Shown: positions 1 to 10,577 of the stretch, one piece after another
Position numbering within the stretch: the stretch's first letter is position 1
Layout of the letters: each line of letters opens with the position of its first letter
From: Hydnum rufescens UP504
Lineage: Eukaryota; Basidiomycota; Agaricomycetes; Cantharellales; Hydnaceae
Length of the DNA: 61,708 nt
Direction of reading: 5' to 3'
Assembly: GCA_014904985.1 (NCBI GenBank)
Contig: MU128921.1
Span: forward strand, 354,902 to 416,609
Program-made: the position numbers and the translations under genes
Notes under the pieces: generated by a model
The model's input: only the letters and a program-made list of their open reading frames with translations
What the model was told of the DNA's origin: nothing
The model's database searches: none

Positions 1-1077
1 CCAGTCTTTGAGTTTTTCTCTGCCAACTCCACTACATAGATAGAAGACTTAATGAATGTCACTGAATGAGCTGGAATGAGCAAAGCCAGACATAGACTAA
101 CTGTTCAGTGCCACCAAACTGCCCTAATGGGCATCTTAATGACGCGACAAATGCTATCAAATGCCGGACACAGTGGCACCATAAGGCATCATAGGTTCCA
201 CAAGAGACAGCGCGGAGACTAATGCCAGGAATTGAGTCACATGAGGGCATACTGCCTTTTCATTTTCCATGTCGGCATCCATCATTGCCAAAGTGTCAGA
301 AGACACAATTGTCAAAGGTAAACTAAGACACCACGAATTCGCGCAAGAAGTTGGCAAATATAAATGATCTAAATGGGCAAATATTAGTAGAAGTCATATT
401 TTGAAGGGCATAAATCATCCAGGTGTTGTGCCCTACTCTATGCTGGACGTACCGTCTAGGTATGGAAGGGGAAATGTCGGAAGCCGGCTTGAACCGACTT
501 CGAGGATGAACAACTTGCAACTGCGCTGTCTCCCAATCACTGTGCCATTCCACATCCCTTTTTTTGAACTGTGAAGGCGTGCATTCAGCCTGCCTGTGCT
601 GTGCATGTTCTTGACGTTCCGCTGATCCTGGACTGTATCCCTCTGTGGGTTCATTTATATTTTTTCCCTGTATCGATTAATTTATTTTCTCTTCTGAATT
701 TAGCCTCCATTTTGTGCAAATTGCTGCACCTTGCCAGTTTTGGATGAAGTGCGCATCACAGCTTGCCTTTGATTGTGTGCTGTTTCTATTTGCTGCTCTG
801 TGAACGTGAGCATACTCAGCCTGCCTGTGTTGTGCATGTTCTCGACGTTCCAGCTGCATCCTGAGTTTGTCCTTGGTGAGTATATTTAGTATATTTTGTT
901 GTTTCTTGCGATTAATTGTCTTGTCTCTTATGCCCGATGCATACAGATTATGATGAGCATTTGTGAGGTCATGCAGCGTGACCTCTGCCATATACCCACT
1001 GGTTCGATTAGAATATTCGTCATAAACTACATGTACCTCCATGAACACTTGATCTTCTCACACTTGGGGCCTATGGA
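1..1077. other. Unassigned region with a diverged direct duplication
   Basis: No convincing gene is visible; the reading frames are short and lack recognisable motifs. Two stretches, about 570-690 and 802-930, are similar direct copies (both contain CAGCCTGCCTGTG and, further on, GACGTTCC) about 232 bp apart. The second copy ends shortly before the decayed KDZ gene, so this could be the 5' end or promoter of that transposon, but no terminal inverted repeat was identified. Confidence 0.4.
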
Positions 1078-2085
1078 ATGAACAACATGACGAAACGTTT
1101 ACTTCGCCAGGGGGCGGCTCGTGTTCCCACTCCTCCTCTCACCACTTCCTCAGCACCTTCCTCATCGTCCCCAAGCAGTTCTCATCTTAGCCCCTCAATT
1201 CGAACAAAAAGACGCAATCGCTCCAAATTCCCAACTGCTGAAGTTGTCAGTGTGGGTCCGAGTGGTGTGATAATGACTGAGTCGAGCCAGATTGGAGGAT
1301 ATCCTTCTGGTCCCGTCGTTTGGTCGACCTTCATTGAATCATGCCCATTGGATATCGACTTCGAGCCTGAGCTTGCACCTGAGGTTCATATACATCTTGA
1401 CCAGGATAAATGTTCTCGTCATGCCCGACAGAAGCATGCCCAAGCCCGGCACTGGGGAGATGAGGTGCTACCATCTTTGATTCGACCCTATATGAGCTTT
1501 CAATGGGGGTGAGACACAGGGGACAAGGTGGACCCAGCACCATCGCTATGCACCTGCAATGAAAAGCATTGTGTACTGAGGGTTGTGTGTGTCCACATGG
1601 AGTACCTGGAGCGTGTTCAACTCATCATCTGCAAACACAATCCTGCCACAGCCCAGCTCGTACGTTGAGGATTGTTCCCCTGTGCACCTTTGTCTCTGAC
1701 ATTGGCTGTCAACATGGACATCCTAGAGTTTGCATCAGAACTCTTTGTTCGCATGGGTCCCAATGAGCGGGCATGGGCAGCCACCATGACAAAGTATCTC
1801 AAGGCTCGTGGCCATGAATTCGCCACTGTGGACTCACTTCGTCGGCGATTTGCTAATGCTTTGTCGCACTATCAAGTCCTTGTCCGTCTCGTCAATGCAG
1901 AGATGGCGAAAATCATAGATTCCTTTCATGACCCCTTGCTGGTGCCCTCAGTGTCATCAACTTCCTTGACATCACTGCCCTCTGGGGCCCCAACATCCCT
2001 TGGGTCCTCAGGGCCTTCAGTGCCCTCAATTTCTTCTCTACCTTCTGCGGCCCAACATCAGCAGGACCCCTGACGTACCCAGTGC
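1078..2085 (+). pseudogene. Decayed KDZ transposase gene, CxC1 N-terminal part
   Basis: The translation parallels the first exon of the intact KDZ gene at 54.4-58.1 kb. It has a Ser/Pro-rich N-terminus, a segment with CSRHARQKHAQARHWGDEVL and LIRPYM (about 1410-1500), then a Cys-containing stretch (TGCACCTGCAATG near 1550), GLFPCAP near 1675 and a run with DILEFASELFVRMGPNERAW (about 1713-1772). CxC1 clusters are cysteine modules found at the N-terminus of fungal KDZ (Kyakuja-Dileera-Zisupton) transposases. The gene is broken: a TGA follows LIRPYMSFQWG at about 1510, another stop falls near 1670, and the pieces lie in different frames. It is the 5' part of one element running to about 6530 with later insertions. 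Identity as KDZ is well supported by alignment with the second copy; exact ends are not. Confidence 0.8.
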
Positions 2086-2126
2086 TAGATGAAATGATGC
2101 CAATACCTTTTTGAAACTACACTAAC

Positions 2127-3444
2127 GTGCACAATTCTGCAGGGCATGTGCAAGATGGGCCAAGCATTTATTTGCAATCCCAGTGTCCCCTTTGTTTTGG
2201 GGGAAGTCACACCAGCAGACTAGGTGTCAGCACCATAGCATGTATTGATGCCAACTTCCAAATCAAACGCAATCGTGACAAAGATTGGCAGAAGGGCTTC
2301 GAAGGTGAAACTGGAGCTAGAGACCCCGAGATCTTTTCGCCAAGAATGGTGGAGCTATCCCAAGTAGAGCTCAATATGATGGAACCCCGTGTTAATGAGC
2401 TCCGACCAACAACGAAAACCTGTGTCAACTCGGGGCGAAAATGAAAAGCAACTGAGATGACGGAGGATGATCGAGCTGTCCCAGGTGAAGATGATGCAGT
2501 GGAACCTGGGATGAATGTTCCAAACTCGGTTCTCGATATGTGTGGCGACTCTTTCATTGCAGTGGATGGCGATCACATTAAAGCTTCTACCCAGCGGTTT
2601 GATGATACCAGGCTCATGGCCTTACTGTGTCACCATGACATTGCCCTTTACATTGCCAACATGCGCACAGCTGGTGAGAAACAATTTTATGCATTTGCCC
2701 TTGTTGCGGCTCTTTTCAAGGAGTTGCCGGAATGGTGGACTGTGGGGATATTGTATGACATTGCATGTCAAATCCATCGAAGTCTCCTAAAATGGAACTT
2801 TATGCCTGAATGACATAGTCGCATCATCTTTGGTGTCTCAGTCTTCCATGCGTATGGCCACCAATGGACGTGCCAGCTATGGTATCATCCTCGGAAGTCA
2901 GAGATCTGGGGCCTTTCTGATGGTGAAGGCTGTGAGAGGTTTTGGAGTGAACTCTGAAGACTTATTCCCTCTCTAAGGGTTACAGGCTATCACTGATGAC
3001 TCTTTATCATTGACCTCCAGGTGGAGCACATTGATGAACTGAAGCAGCAGGGCCTGGTGAAATGGCTGCATGATTGCACTTTATCTGCTCACAAGCAGGA
3101 AGGAGAGGTGATGGCAAGGCTTGGTGGGCAGTCTATCTCGTACCTCCTGGATCAGTTCAAGTCACAATGAGCTTTCCAAAGCAAACCGATGCCCTGCCAG
3201 TCAAAAACCAAAGGAGCTCATGCAATTGAGCACATCTTGTCCATGACACAGACTGCGCAATCCCTGCGGATCCATCTCAAGGAAACGGTGGATGAGCTGG
3301 GAGAGCTTGCAACTGATAGCAGCACTGTGGTGGTGGAGGATGAGCTATGGGCAAAGATTGAGGCTATGTGGTCAAGTATAAAGTGCATCAAGAGTAACAT
3401 CAAGAAAAAGATGGAGGAACTGCATCTCTCTGATTGGATGTCCC
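2127..3444 (+). pseudogene. Decayed KDZ transposase core
   Basis: This is the catalytic part of the same decayed gene. Recognisable blocks in order are CPLCFGG (about 2186), IDANFQIKRNRD (2255-2290), VPNSVLDMCGDSFIAVDGDH (2515-2575), the acidic-residue site in GILYDIACQIHRS (about 2745-2785), FGVSVFHAYGHQW (2830-2868) and IWGLSDGEGCERFWSEL (2908-2958). These match, block for block, the intact copy at 55-56.5 kb and are the RNase H-fold motifs of KDZ transposases. Inactivating changes include TGA or TAA codons after FMPE (2811), after FWSEL (about 2956) and near 2995. The open part resumes at 3189-3444 with a helical segment rich in Lys, Glu and Leu. The frame continues after a solo LTR at 3445-4008. 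Confidence 0.85.
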
Positions 3445-4008
3445 TGTAATATAGTGTATTACATAAGGGAGTTCGGACTCAAAAGTCATGTATATACGGC
3501 AGATGCCGGGATGGAATAAGTATCTTTTGCCCGGACCTCTACGCCTAGCGAGAACCGTGAACCCTCTTGCCTCTTGTCTCTTGTCTCTGCTGCTTCTATC
3601 TGGATATCTTGCTGGCCCCTAGTAGCCATCAATACTAGCCCTTTCCCTGGCTTTGGACTTGTGCCTTGGGACTCTAGCAGGGAAAGCAGTAAGCAGGATC
3701 ACCCTTCCTCTTACTGATCCCCTTCCTCTCCTTAGGTAGTGACTGTGCCACTTGGCCAGTCACTACTCCTTTATACCTTTCATCATGACTGTCTTTCCCT
3801 CACAACCTTTTCCCCCAGACTCAGAGCAAAGCCAGTGCCTAGCTCTGTGTCTGGCTCCCCCACCTGAAGCTAGTGCTAAGGGTGGTGTGATTTCCCTTTC
3901 ACCTTCTTATCCCCTTATCCCCTCCTATCTGGCTCCCAACCTGTCAACTCCGCTTTGTCCAAGTACGACAATGAGTGCCCTCCTGAATCTGGGAGGCACT
4001 TCGTTACA
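3445..4008. mobile_element. Solo LTR (TGTAATATAG...TTACA) with 5-bp target duplication
   Basis: A 564-bp sequence starts TGTAATATAGTG and ends CTTCGTTACA, giving TGTAA/TTACA inverted ends. It is flanked on both sides by GTCCC (3440-3444 and 4009-4013). Removing it plus one GTCCC joins the KDZ frame as SDWMS then HKELDHLKTDK, which aligns with DPISYEKLEKMRG of the intact KDZ copy, so the insertion is precise. The start resembles the LTR starts at 17034 (minus) and 47137 (minus), so it probably belongs to the family of Ty3-1 and Ty3-4. It contains a TATA-like TATATACGG near 3490. No internal coding region remains, as expected after LTR-LTR recombination. Confidence 0.85.
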
Positions 4009-4810
4009 GTCCCATAAAGAGTTGGATCACCTTAAGACTGATAAATGGGTGAACCTACAGCTCAATATACGCATTGTTCGAGATCAAATTCTGATAAAAC
4101 TGCGAGCACGGAAGTTTGAACTTGCGGGATTGGATCGTGCAGATACTGGCTGCAAGCTTGACCACCGAATGAAGGAGCATGTTGAAATGGCAATGAAGAG
4201 CCGGGTCTCTGGAGTACAAGGGGCTCTAAAGCGATATGAGGAGATCTGAAGGGAGATGATGAAGCTTCGGGGGAAGGGGAGTGTTGCAGCGGATGCTTGT
4301 ATCCCCCCAGAGATATCCTTGTCTGTCTACAAGCTAGATGTAGATGAAGATATCTGGCAAGTACCTCATCATGAGGATCTTGCAAACTTTCCTGATGGAG
4401 AGGTACCTGCATGGCTTAGAGATAAGGGGGTATGGGATGGGATACGAGCTGCCCAAGAGATTCTAAATTCCCGCCAGGAGCTGGAGCATTGCAAGGCTGA
4501 ATTCTCTAACTTACATACATGGTTTATGACCCAATGTTCTGCCACATGGCATGCATATACTCTTTCTTGTGGTATGTAATCTACATTTGGCTGTCATGAT
4601 AGGGGTTGACTGAATTAGCCTCATTCTGCTAGATGCAGAGGTGAAGTTCTTTGCATTACTAGAGTTGCATCACCTGCATGATTTGGTAAAGGCTTGGCAG
4701 AGGCATTCATCAGCAATGCTTGGGAGTGATGGCCAGATTGGCTGGATGAATCTTCCTGAGCAGTGTTGGAGGGAAAAATCCCTACCACATAGAGTTCCAT
4801 TTCAGCGTTG
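4009..4810 (+). pseudogene. Decayed KDZ transposase, C-terminal part
   Basis: Continuation of the decayed KDZ gene after the solo LTR. It contains HKELDHLKTDKWVNLQLNIR (from about 4013), ALKRYEEI with a TGA at about 4249, then MMKLRGKGSVAADACIPPE (4256-4312), DEDIWQVPHHEDL and VWDGIRAAQEILNSRQELE. These blocks align with exons 2-3 of the intact copy (ALKRRYRSVKSLV, MMKLRGRGGISKN, NNDIWQDIG, VRNGIQLMQEVVNCRDEL). An intron-like gap follows CGMSTOP at about 4578, then EVKFFALLELHHLHDLVKAW (about 4640-4700). The last recognisable piece before the REP-A insertion ends near 4810. Confidence 0.8.
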
Positions 4811-4980
4811 AATTTTCCGATGAACGAATTAAAAATGTACCAATATGTCGTTCCAATATCAAGCCTTTCGTCTGTTCATGGATGAGCATGAATTCCATAT
4901 GCCTGAAAAGATGTAAATGGAATGCTCATTTCCTTGTACACGAGTCAATCTCCCAGGGTCTTCAACAGGCCACAGGGACT

Positions 4981-6311
4981 GTATTCATTTATGCCCTACC
5001 ATAAGCCATGATATGGTGGACCTGGCAATTCAACTTGCCCTTCTGTATATTGTCTTGAATTCTCCTTCAATCTGCTCATACTGATCTTGCTGCCTTAAGG
5101 GCGATCCTAACGAATGGTGATTATGTAATACAATGGATTACACACCCAGGCCTTCATTCCTACTTGCGGATGCATTACATAATCAAATAGGGGCAAATGC
5201 GGCACTCTCAAGGAGTATTCATTGAATTTCTCCGTCAGTTTTGATCGGATCGGCTCGGGAAAGTAGCGCCCAGAAAGGTACGATTCATACCTATCTGACG
5301 ATACCAAGTACGAGTCAATCCGATGAAAACTGCACATTCTAGAACAATTTTACTATGGAATCCATGCTCTTAAGGAGTATTTTCCGCTTTTCGAAGTCAA
5401 TTCGTATCCGATCGACTCGTAAATATAGCGCCCTGAAAGCTGTGATCAATACCTATCGAATGATATTGATTATGTGTTCACCGGATTAGAACTGAGGCTT
5501 CTGGAACGATTTCACCTGCTCATTCATAATTAGAAGGTGTATTTTTCGAATTTCTCCGTCAGTTTTGATCAGACTTGCTTGAAACGACCGCGCCTAGAAA
5601 GGTATTGAAAATGCCCATCCAGCGGTACGAAGGGCGCAGCGAATGAAGAAGAGCTCGGTGTTCTGCATATGAATTTCCCCCTTGTCTCAGGAGAACATCA
5701 TTCCCCCTTCCAATTTTCAAATATCGAATATTGTCCGGCAGCCTTATATCCGAAGGATAGGACATCCAGGACGACTTATTCCACCATTCCTCAAGGGAAT
5801 CTGTCCAGAAGGGAAGGAGAAATAGTCATTTTATGCTCTATCCTACCCCCAGAGTTGTTAATTGAATATCTCTGTCAGTTTTGAAGCTTTTGACTTGATT
5901 CCTTTTTCTACATATTTCCCCTATCCCCCTGCTTCCGTCAGATATTTGATCTCATAGCCAGGTTGTATATTAAGCGCATTGTGTTGAAAATTCCATTGTC
6001 TTCCCCCTCCCCAGTCTGAAGCACTGAAGTATTGCTGCTGGATTCCTGGGTGAATTCCATCTGAGGGCACTGTTCCTACTGCACTTTGTCTAGGGCCACA
6101 ATAATAGGACCTTAGAGTGTGGTATTTGTGGCACATTTTCCCCTTTATTCATCTGCTTGGGCAACTACTGCTTACAGTGGATTATCTTCCATCCCAAAGA
6201 CCTTCCTACACCCGGACCTGAATATTCGAATTATATTGGTGGCCCCCATTCTTCGTTCTCAATTCCACATCGCGGACTGTAGCAGAGATTTCCCATTTTC
6301 TCCTGCTTACA
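4981..6311 (-). repeat. REP-A dispersed repeat, copy 1 (1.33 kb)
   Basis: Near-identical in layout to 18970-20306 and, in the opposite orientation, to 34613-35910. The copies share GTATTCATTTATGCC at one end and CTCCTGCTTACA at the other. Read on the minus strand it starts TGTAAGCAGGAG, which looks like the TG end of a long terminal repeat, so it may be a solo LTR, but I could not find a clean target duplication or a CA at the far end. It has no long ORF. About 5225-5600 is built of a repeated module of roughly 150-170 bp that begins TTTCTCCGTCAGTTTTGATC. The copy interrupts the decayed KDZ gene between its C-terminal domain and its acidic tail. Confidence 0.75.
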
Positions 6312-6374
6312 GTGGCCTCCTCCCCTTTGTTATGGTAGGATTCAGATACTGTGTGGGCCTGTGTCCCCTGTGGC

Positions 6375-6530
6375 AAACTCACTGACAGGTGAGGCTGTGG
6401 ATGGGGTCTCAGATGCTGCAAGCTTGGATGATGATGAAAATGGGGAATTAGAAGATGCACCTGTGCCGCAAGACATTGCATTCTTAGCTGCTCTTGATGC
6501 TCTTGAGGAGTTAGTTGGGGATGATGCATG
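6375..6530 (+). pseudogene. Acidic C-terminal tail of the decayed KDZ gene
   Basis: In one frame this reads an Asp/Glu-rich tail, including GVSDAASLDDDENGELEDAP and LAALDALEELVGDDA, ending in TGA at about 6530. A comparable acidic tail (VDSSDDEEDFELEPPLVLA...) lies just past the in-frame stop of the intact KDZ gene at 54.29-54.44 kb. It therefore marks the 3' end of the decayed KDZ coding region beyond the REP-A insertion. It is a short low-complexity match, supported mainly by order and position. Confidence 0.55.
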
Positions 6531-6652
6531 AATTGTTCTATTTGAATGTAATATCTTGTATTTTGTAAACTATGGTTGGTTTAACTTGGAAAAAAAATAG
6601 AGATCTGAGTTCCGTGTGTCCTACTGTGGATTTGGGACAAGTTCACACATTT

Positions 6653-6802
6653 GGGCCCCATTGGTGCAGGCAGTTTGAATGTATCCACTTGGGTCCCATT
6701 TGGGCCCCACTTGGGCCCCACTTGGGCCCCATTTGGGCCCCATTTTGGGCCCCATTGCATTGATACTGCTCTGTAACTTTGGATTTGGGCCCTAGTGGGG
6801 CC
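6653..6802. repeat. GGGCCCC-rich short tandem repeat
   Basis: About seven copies of an 11-12 bp unit of the type TTGGGCCCCAC/T, densest at 6690-6757, followed by GTGGGGCCCC near 6796. Each unit is itself palindromic (GGGCCC). The same motif lies just left of the second GGTACC hairpin at 8440-8505, so the repeat and the hairpin travel together. Confidence 0.75.
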
Positions 6803-6812
6803 CCAGTATTGT

Positions 6813-6881
6813 AGGACCTACTTAGGTACCAATTCATGGCACAGATTTGGTACCTAACATAGGTAGTCAATGTGGTTGACC
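6813..6881. repeat. GGTACC terminal hairpin, copy 1
   Basis: A near-palindrome with TTAGGTACCAA at about 6822 and TTGGTACCTAA at 6847-6857, flanked by AGGACCTA and ATAGGTAG. The outer side (right) ends in GTGGTTGACC, then AGCCTGG. Reverse-complemented, that side matches the outer end of the right terminal repeat at 15978-16048. It therefore looks like a right end of the same terminal-repeat family, but no partner left end was found nearby. Confidence 0.7.
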
Positions 6882-6912
6882 AGCCTGGTCAGGAGGGGAT
6901 ATCACTCGGATT

Positions 6913-8274
6913 ATGTCTGCTCAGAAGGAAAAATGGACACATGATATGCAATGGCTTGCGACCATGGATGTGCATGTGATGTTTATTATGGTTAGCGGTA
7001 ACGCTGCATCCCCTGCTGCTCATGCACAAAATGAATGCTGCCTGGGATCTATCGAGATGTCCAAATGGTTTAATGCCAAATTCTCGATGGCTGCCGAGAT
7101 TTCTGATATATATCGTTCCATTCTTTCGAAACGTTCTCAGCACGAGGCATTGCACAAGTTTACGGCTGAGGAGTCCCAGAAGAAGAGAGCATTTGATCTC
7201 AGCAATGTCTACAAGACCCGGACAGCCATCAAGGGCATGCTTGCTGCCCTATTCAGGCCATACGTGGAATTTTCGGTCTTCCCATGGACAAACTTGGCAA
7301 AGATTCTAATCGAGCACAAGCTCGTACTCAGGAATTTTTTGCCCAATGCCCAGTTTCCAAACTTCGGTTCTGAGTATAGTGATCACTATGGAATGTCACA
7401 TTGGAAGGCCTTATACTTTGCGCTTCAGGATACCAATCCTGAGAGGAAGGTTACACTCAGCAGCCTCAATGATTGGCCAGAGGGGGATGCATTGGATATC
7501 CCGTTGATTGTTGATCACAATGGGGATGTGATACTATTGCTGAAGGGGGCTAGGGATGCTGCCTCCAAGAAGGTCACTGGAGGGAGCTCGGGTGGTGGTG
7601 CTAAGCGAAGGAATGCCAGTGATAGTCTCGTTGATGGTGGGGTGACAAAGAAGATACGAGAGTTGTCATCAGATCTAAGGAAGGGGACCAAGAGGGCCAA
7701 AGGAAAGCGGAAGTCAACACCACTCTCTAGTGCCTATATCAACAGCGAAAGTGACAATGCTGTAGAGAGTGACCCCTCTGGGCCCTCCGAGGTACATCTT
7801 GGAAATGAACTGCAACCACAACCAAAGCCCCGGCCTTGTTTTTCCAACTCACAAGCCTCTCCCTCTGTCTCTGGTGTCACCTCAGCCCCTCCACCTCCAC
7901 TGATTGACCTCCCAAGGACAGACTGGAGAGGAGTGGACTTGTCATATTTCAATCCCGCCTCGTTTGATAATACCTTCAATGCATATCCTGGATCCGTGAA
8001 TGGAACCATGGACTGCAATGCCAACATGATTCTGCTCTGTCAGACTTCTACCCTACAACACGGTGATTATCCTGGAACTGCACAACCTGATGACCTATTT
8101 GGGTTTTCAATGGGGCACCAACAAGGACATGCGGAGATTGGCATGCATGATTTTGGAGGTCCCAGTACCATGTCGGATGGTCTCAACTATGAGAATGGGG
8201 TTGCACGTAATTCTATGGATGTTACCTGGGGACTTGACAGCCTTGGATTATCTACATCATTTCAACAGTGTTGA
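6913..8274 (+). CDS. Hypothetical protein, 453 aa, basic and probably nuclear
   Basis: Single open frame of 453 codons with no obvious intron. The N-terminal half (residues about 45-225) is mixed alpha/beta in character, with a conserved-looking stretch LNDWPEGDALDIPLIVDHNG followed by DVILLLKGARD (about 185-215). From about residue 225 the chain becomes Gly/Ser/Lys-rich with basic clusters (KKIRELSSDLRKGTKRAKGK, about 245-265) that would suit a nuclear localisation signal or nucleic-acid contact; the rest is low complexity. I do not recognise the family. The gene sits between two GGTACC hairpins, with GGGCCCC repeats to the left of each, so it may be cargo or an encoded factor of that element; this is inference. 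The start at 6913 is the first ATG of the frame, 32 bp past the left hairpin region. The frame is intact, unlike the surrounding retroelements. Confidence 0.6.
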   Translation: MSAQKEKWTHDMQWLATMDVHVMFIMVSGNAASPAAHAQNECCLGSIEMSKWFNAKFSMAAEISDIYRSILSKRSQHEALHKFTAEESQKKRAFDLSNVYKTRTAIKGMLAALFRPYVEFSVFPWTNLAKILIEHKLVLRNFLPNAQFPNFGSEYSDHYGMSHWKALYFALQDTNPERKVTLSSLNDWPEGDALDIPLIVDHNGDVILLLKGARDAASKKVTGGSSGGGAKRRNASDSLVDGGVTKKIRELSSDLRKGTKRAKGKRKSTPLSSAYINSESDNAVESDPSGPSEVHLGNELQPQPKPRPCFSNSQASPSVSGVTSAPPPPLIDLPRTDWRGVDLSYFNPASFDNTFNAYPGSVNGTMDCNANMILLCQTSTLQHGDYPGTAQPDDLFGFSMGHQQGHAEIGMHDFGGPSTMSDGLNYENGVARNSMDVTWGLDSLGLSTSFQQC

Positions 8275-8429
8275 CTTAGTGTCATGCTCCTCTTGGGTTG
8301 ATGCCCTTATGCACCTTTAACTTAGTCTCATGTTTCTTGCTAACTTGCCTATAGTAACTTCTTAATGCTATAAGTCTACCCTTGCCATAAGTATATGTAT
8401 AGGTTGGTGCATGTTGCAGGCATGAAGTT

Positions 8430-8577
8430 CAGAGACTGGGGCCCCATTGGGGCCCAACTTGGTCTGGCCGATATGGGGTATTTGGCCCAATTGGGCCCCA
8501 TGTCGGGAGGACCTCCCTAGGTACCAAAAAGTGCCTGGGATTTGGTACCTAAGAAGGTCCTGATATACGGTGGTCCA
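8430..8577. repeat. GGGCCCC motifs plus GGTACC terminal hairpin, copy 2
   Basis: GGGGCCCCATTGGGGCCC and related motifs (8440-8505) are followed by a hairpin with CTAGGTACCAAA at 8517-8528 and TTTGGTACCTAA at 8541-8552, within GGACCTCC and GAAGGTCC. In reverse complement it aligns with the 6813-6881 hairpin (TTAGGTACCAAATC) and the outer end resembles the left end at 10571-10648 (both carry CCACCTTGG). The Ty3-1 coding frame on the minus strand ends abruptly here, so the hairpin marks a transposon junction. Confidence 0.7.
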
Positions 8578-9841
8578 AGGTGGACTTCGCTGATGCTTGA
8601 TCTGATAGATCCTTGTCCCCCAACAATCCTTGGGCGATCTTCTGCACTACCTGGGCGTAGACTTTCAAGCGCTGCGTTCGTCCATCATCCCTGGCCCTAT
8701 CAAAGTACTGCTCTGGGTCATGTAGGATGCCCAGTACATCGCCCTTGCGAATCCATTCTGCGGTGGGGGACGTATTGGCTACCTGCACTATGAGCTCCTC
8801 TGACTTAAGCAGTGCTGACGGAGCTGCTAGGAAGCACCCATTGCTCATGGGAAGTGTAACCTTCTCCATGAACCATTCCTCATGCCCCGCTACTAGACCT
8901 TCCACCGGAACCCTGGTGGCCCATCCAGGACAGATCCTCACATCCTTTGCCGCTTGCAACAGGTGTGGCATGCGGCAATATTCTTGGCACCTGTCGGGGT
9001 TCCTGGAAGCGGCTAGGTATGCGGCGTGATTCTGGATCCCTTTGGGATGGCGTGGCCGGACTTGGACATTTCTTGCCATGATGGGGGTTGAATGAGCATG
9101 AACGTCGAATTGCTCCTCCGGCTGACTGATCAAGAGGCATGTCTCTTGTGTCATTCTCAGCATGGAGACCTTGTAGTTAACCTGGAAGTCCTCCCCTAGC
9201 AACATGGGAACATTCATTCCTGGTATCACATAGGCTTCCTCAAGGAATTCTAGCATTTGACTGTCCGTTGTAGGCATGAAGACTCAAAGGTTCACGTAGC
9301 CTAGGATTTTTGCTTGGTTGGTGAGCTTGAAAAGGCTAAGCTTCATCCCCTTTTGTAATTTTGGGCGACGTTCCAAGGCTTTATAGCATTCCTCTGACAT
9401 CAGCATGATGTCAGTGCCCAAATCTAGTCGTAGCTGTACTTCTGGACTCAAGAGCGACCCCAGGTAGCCACCATATATGCTAAGCACCATAATGCCCAGA
9501 GCTGATTTCCCGGGGGGTGTGGTTCTAGCCTTGAGGCAACAAATAACCTTCACTGGAAGGTCATTCGGAGCCTTTGGTGATTCCGGCAGCTCGTTCTCAA
9601 CTGGCTTCGATGCCGCGGCCACTGCTATGAATTGCTGGCTTGTTTCTCCCAGATCGCAGGGGTGCTGTCTATCAGGAGGTTTTCTTGGGGAATCCAGGAA
9701 GGATTTCATGGGAGGGGGAAGCTGTATATTACTCGTTGCTACGTTTACATTATGTAACAAGTGTTCTTGAGTCTCTATATACGTGGGCTTCCAATAGGTT
9801 ACAGGGGAACTAGATGGCAGAGCTGTGTTCGTCTGTCCCAT
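8578..9841 (-). pseudogene. Ty3-1 protease and following linker (truncated pol)
   Basis: Two consecutive frames, 9841-9284 and 9277-8549. The first contains a retropepsin-like site, LRLDLGTDIMLMSEECYKAL (about 9435-9375), which departs from the usual D(S/T)G as LGT. The second has PRHPKGIQNHAAYLAASRN, AAKDVRICPGW, and GDVLGILHDPEQYFDRARDD. The same block order (PRHPEGIRDRNAYLTASR, AAKDVHIPPGH, MLGILHDPNKYFH) precedes reverse transcriptase in Ty3-4 at 53.3-53.85 kb. The element therefore should continue into reverse transcriptase but is cut off at the GGTACC hairpin near 8557-8577. Stop codons separate the two frames (9278-9283). Confidence 0.75.
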
Positions 9842-9843
9842 AA

Positions 9844-10577
9844 TTAAAAATCCTGGCTGGAATCTATGGCAGCTGAATATGCTGCTTTGTAATTAGGTGT
9901 CTCATAACGCCGGTGTTCTTTTTTGAGCATTCTCCTCTTGAGACGATTGGAATATGCTCCATAGTGTTTACATTCCCAGACCCAGTGCTTCTCACTCCCA
10001 CAGGCGAAACACTTCTGGCCGGGCTTGTTATGGCTGACCACAGAGTCATCTCGAGGGTATGGGTACATCTTTTTGACATTATCCGCCGTCTTGCTCGAGA
10101 GGGGTACATGATGCTGAGGATGATAGGATCAGCCCGCCGGGCGCTTTCCCACATTAAACACTGTCGAGGAAGCCCTATTTCCTTCTGCTTCCTCACTGGA
10201 GTAGTAGAAGGCTCCCTCGGAATCATCCTCAAAGGGGGAGTGCAAGGAATCCTCCTCCTCCCTTTCTTCATTGTTGCCCTGCATGGCTAAATTGGCTCTC
10301 TTGGAGCTCCTTGCTCCTAGACGACGTCAGTAGTACTGCGAAGATCTCCACTGGGTGATCAACACGGCTTCAAATTGTTTGGCCGACATCAGGACCGATT
10401 CTATCAGGGGTTGGTCACTCCAGCGCAGGATGACATCCCACTCGGTTGGCACATTGTTCATGACCGAAGCCGTTTCCTCGGGGCTATTGGGGGTGAATCG
10501 CAAGAAAATGCATGAGAGGAGGATTCACCGTTGTATGTACTCTGCAGGTAATTTGTTGGGGTACTCAGCGCCACCTT
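9844..10577 (-). pseudogene. Ty3-1 gag C-terminal part with zinc knuckle
   Basis: The frame 10068-9844 has a CCHC zinc knuckle, CFACGSEKHWVWEC (CX2CX4HX4C), typical of retrotransposon Gag nucleocapsid, followed by a basic region. Upstream, 10577-10272 reads DQGGAEYPNKLPAEYIQR, then a stop, VMNNVPTEWDVILRWSDQPL and LMSAKQFEAVLI, which look like the end of a Gag capsid-type domain. Several frames are used, so this is decayed. It is separated from its presumed N-terminal part (16049-16683) by the palindromic element at 10578-16048. Confidence 0.65.

Noticed and set aside
6813..8577. Helitron ends (hairpin near a CTRR 3' terminus)
   Set aside because: The hairpins are about 40 bp, the same hairpin occurs at both ends of the palindromic element in inverted orientation, and no Rep/helicase gene or TC...CTRR boundary is seen.
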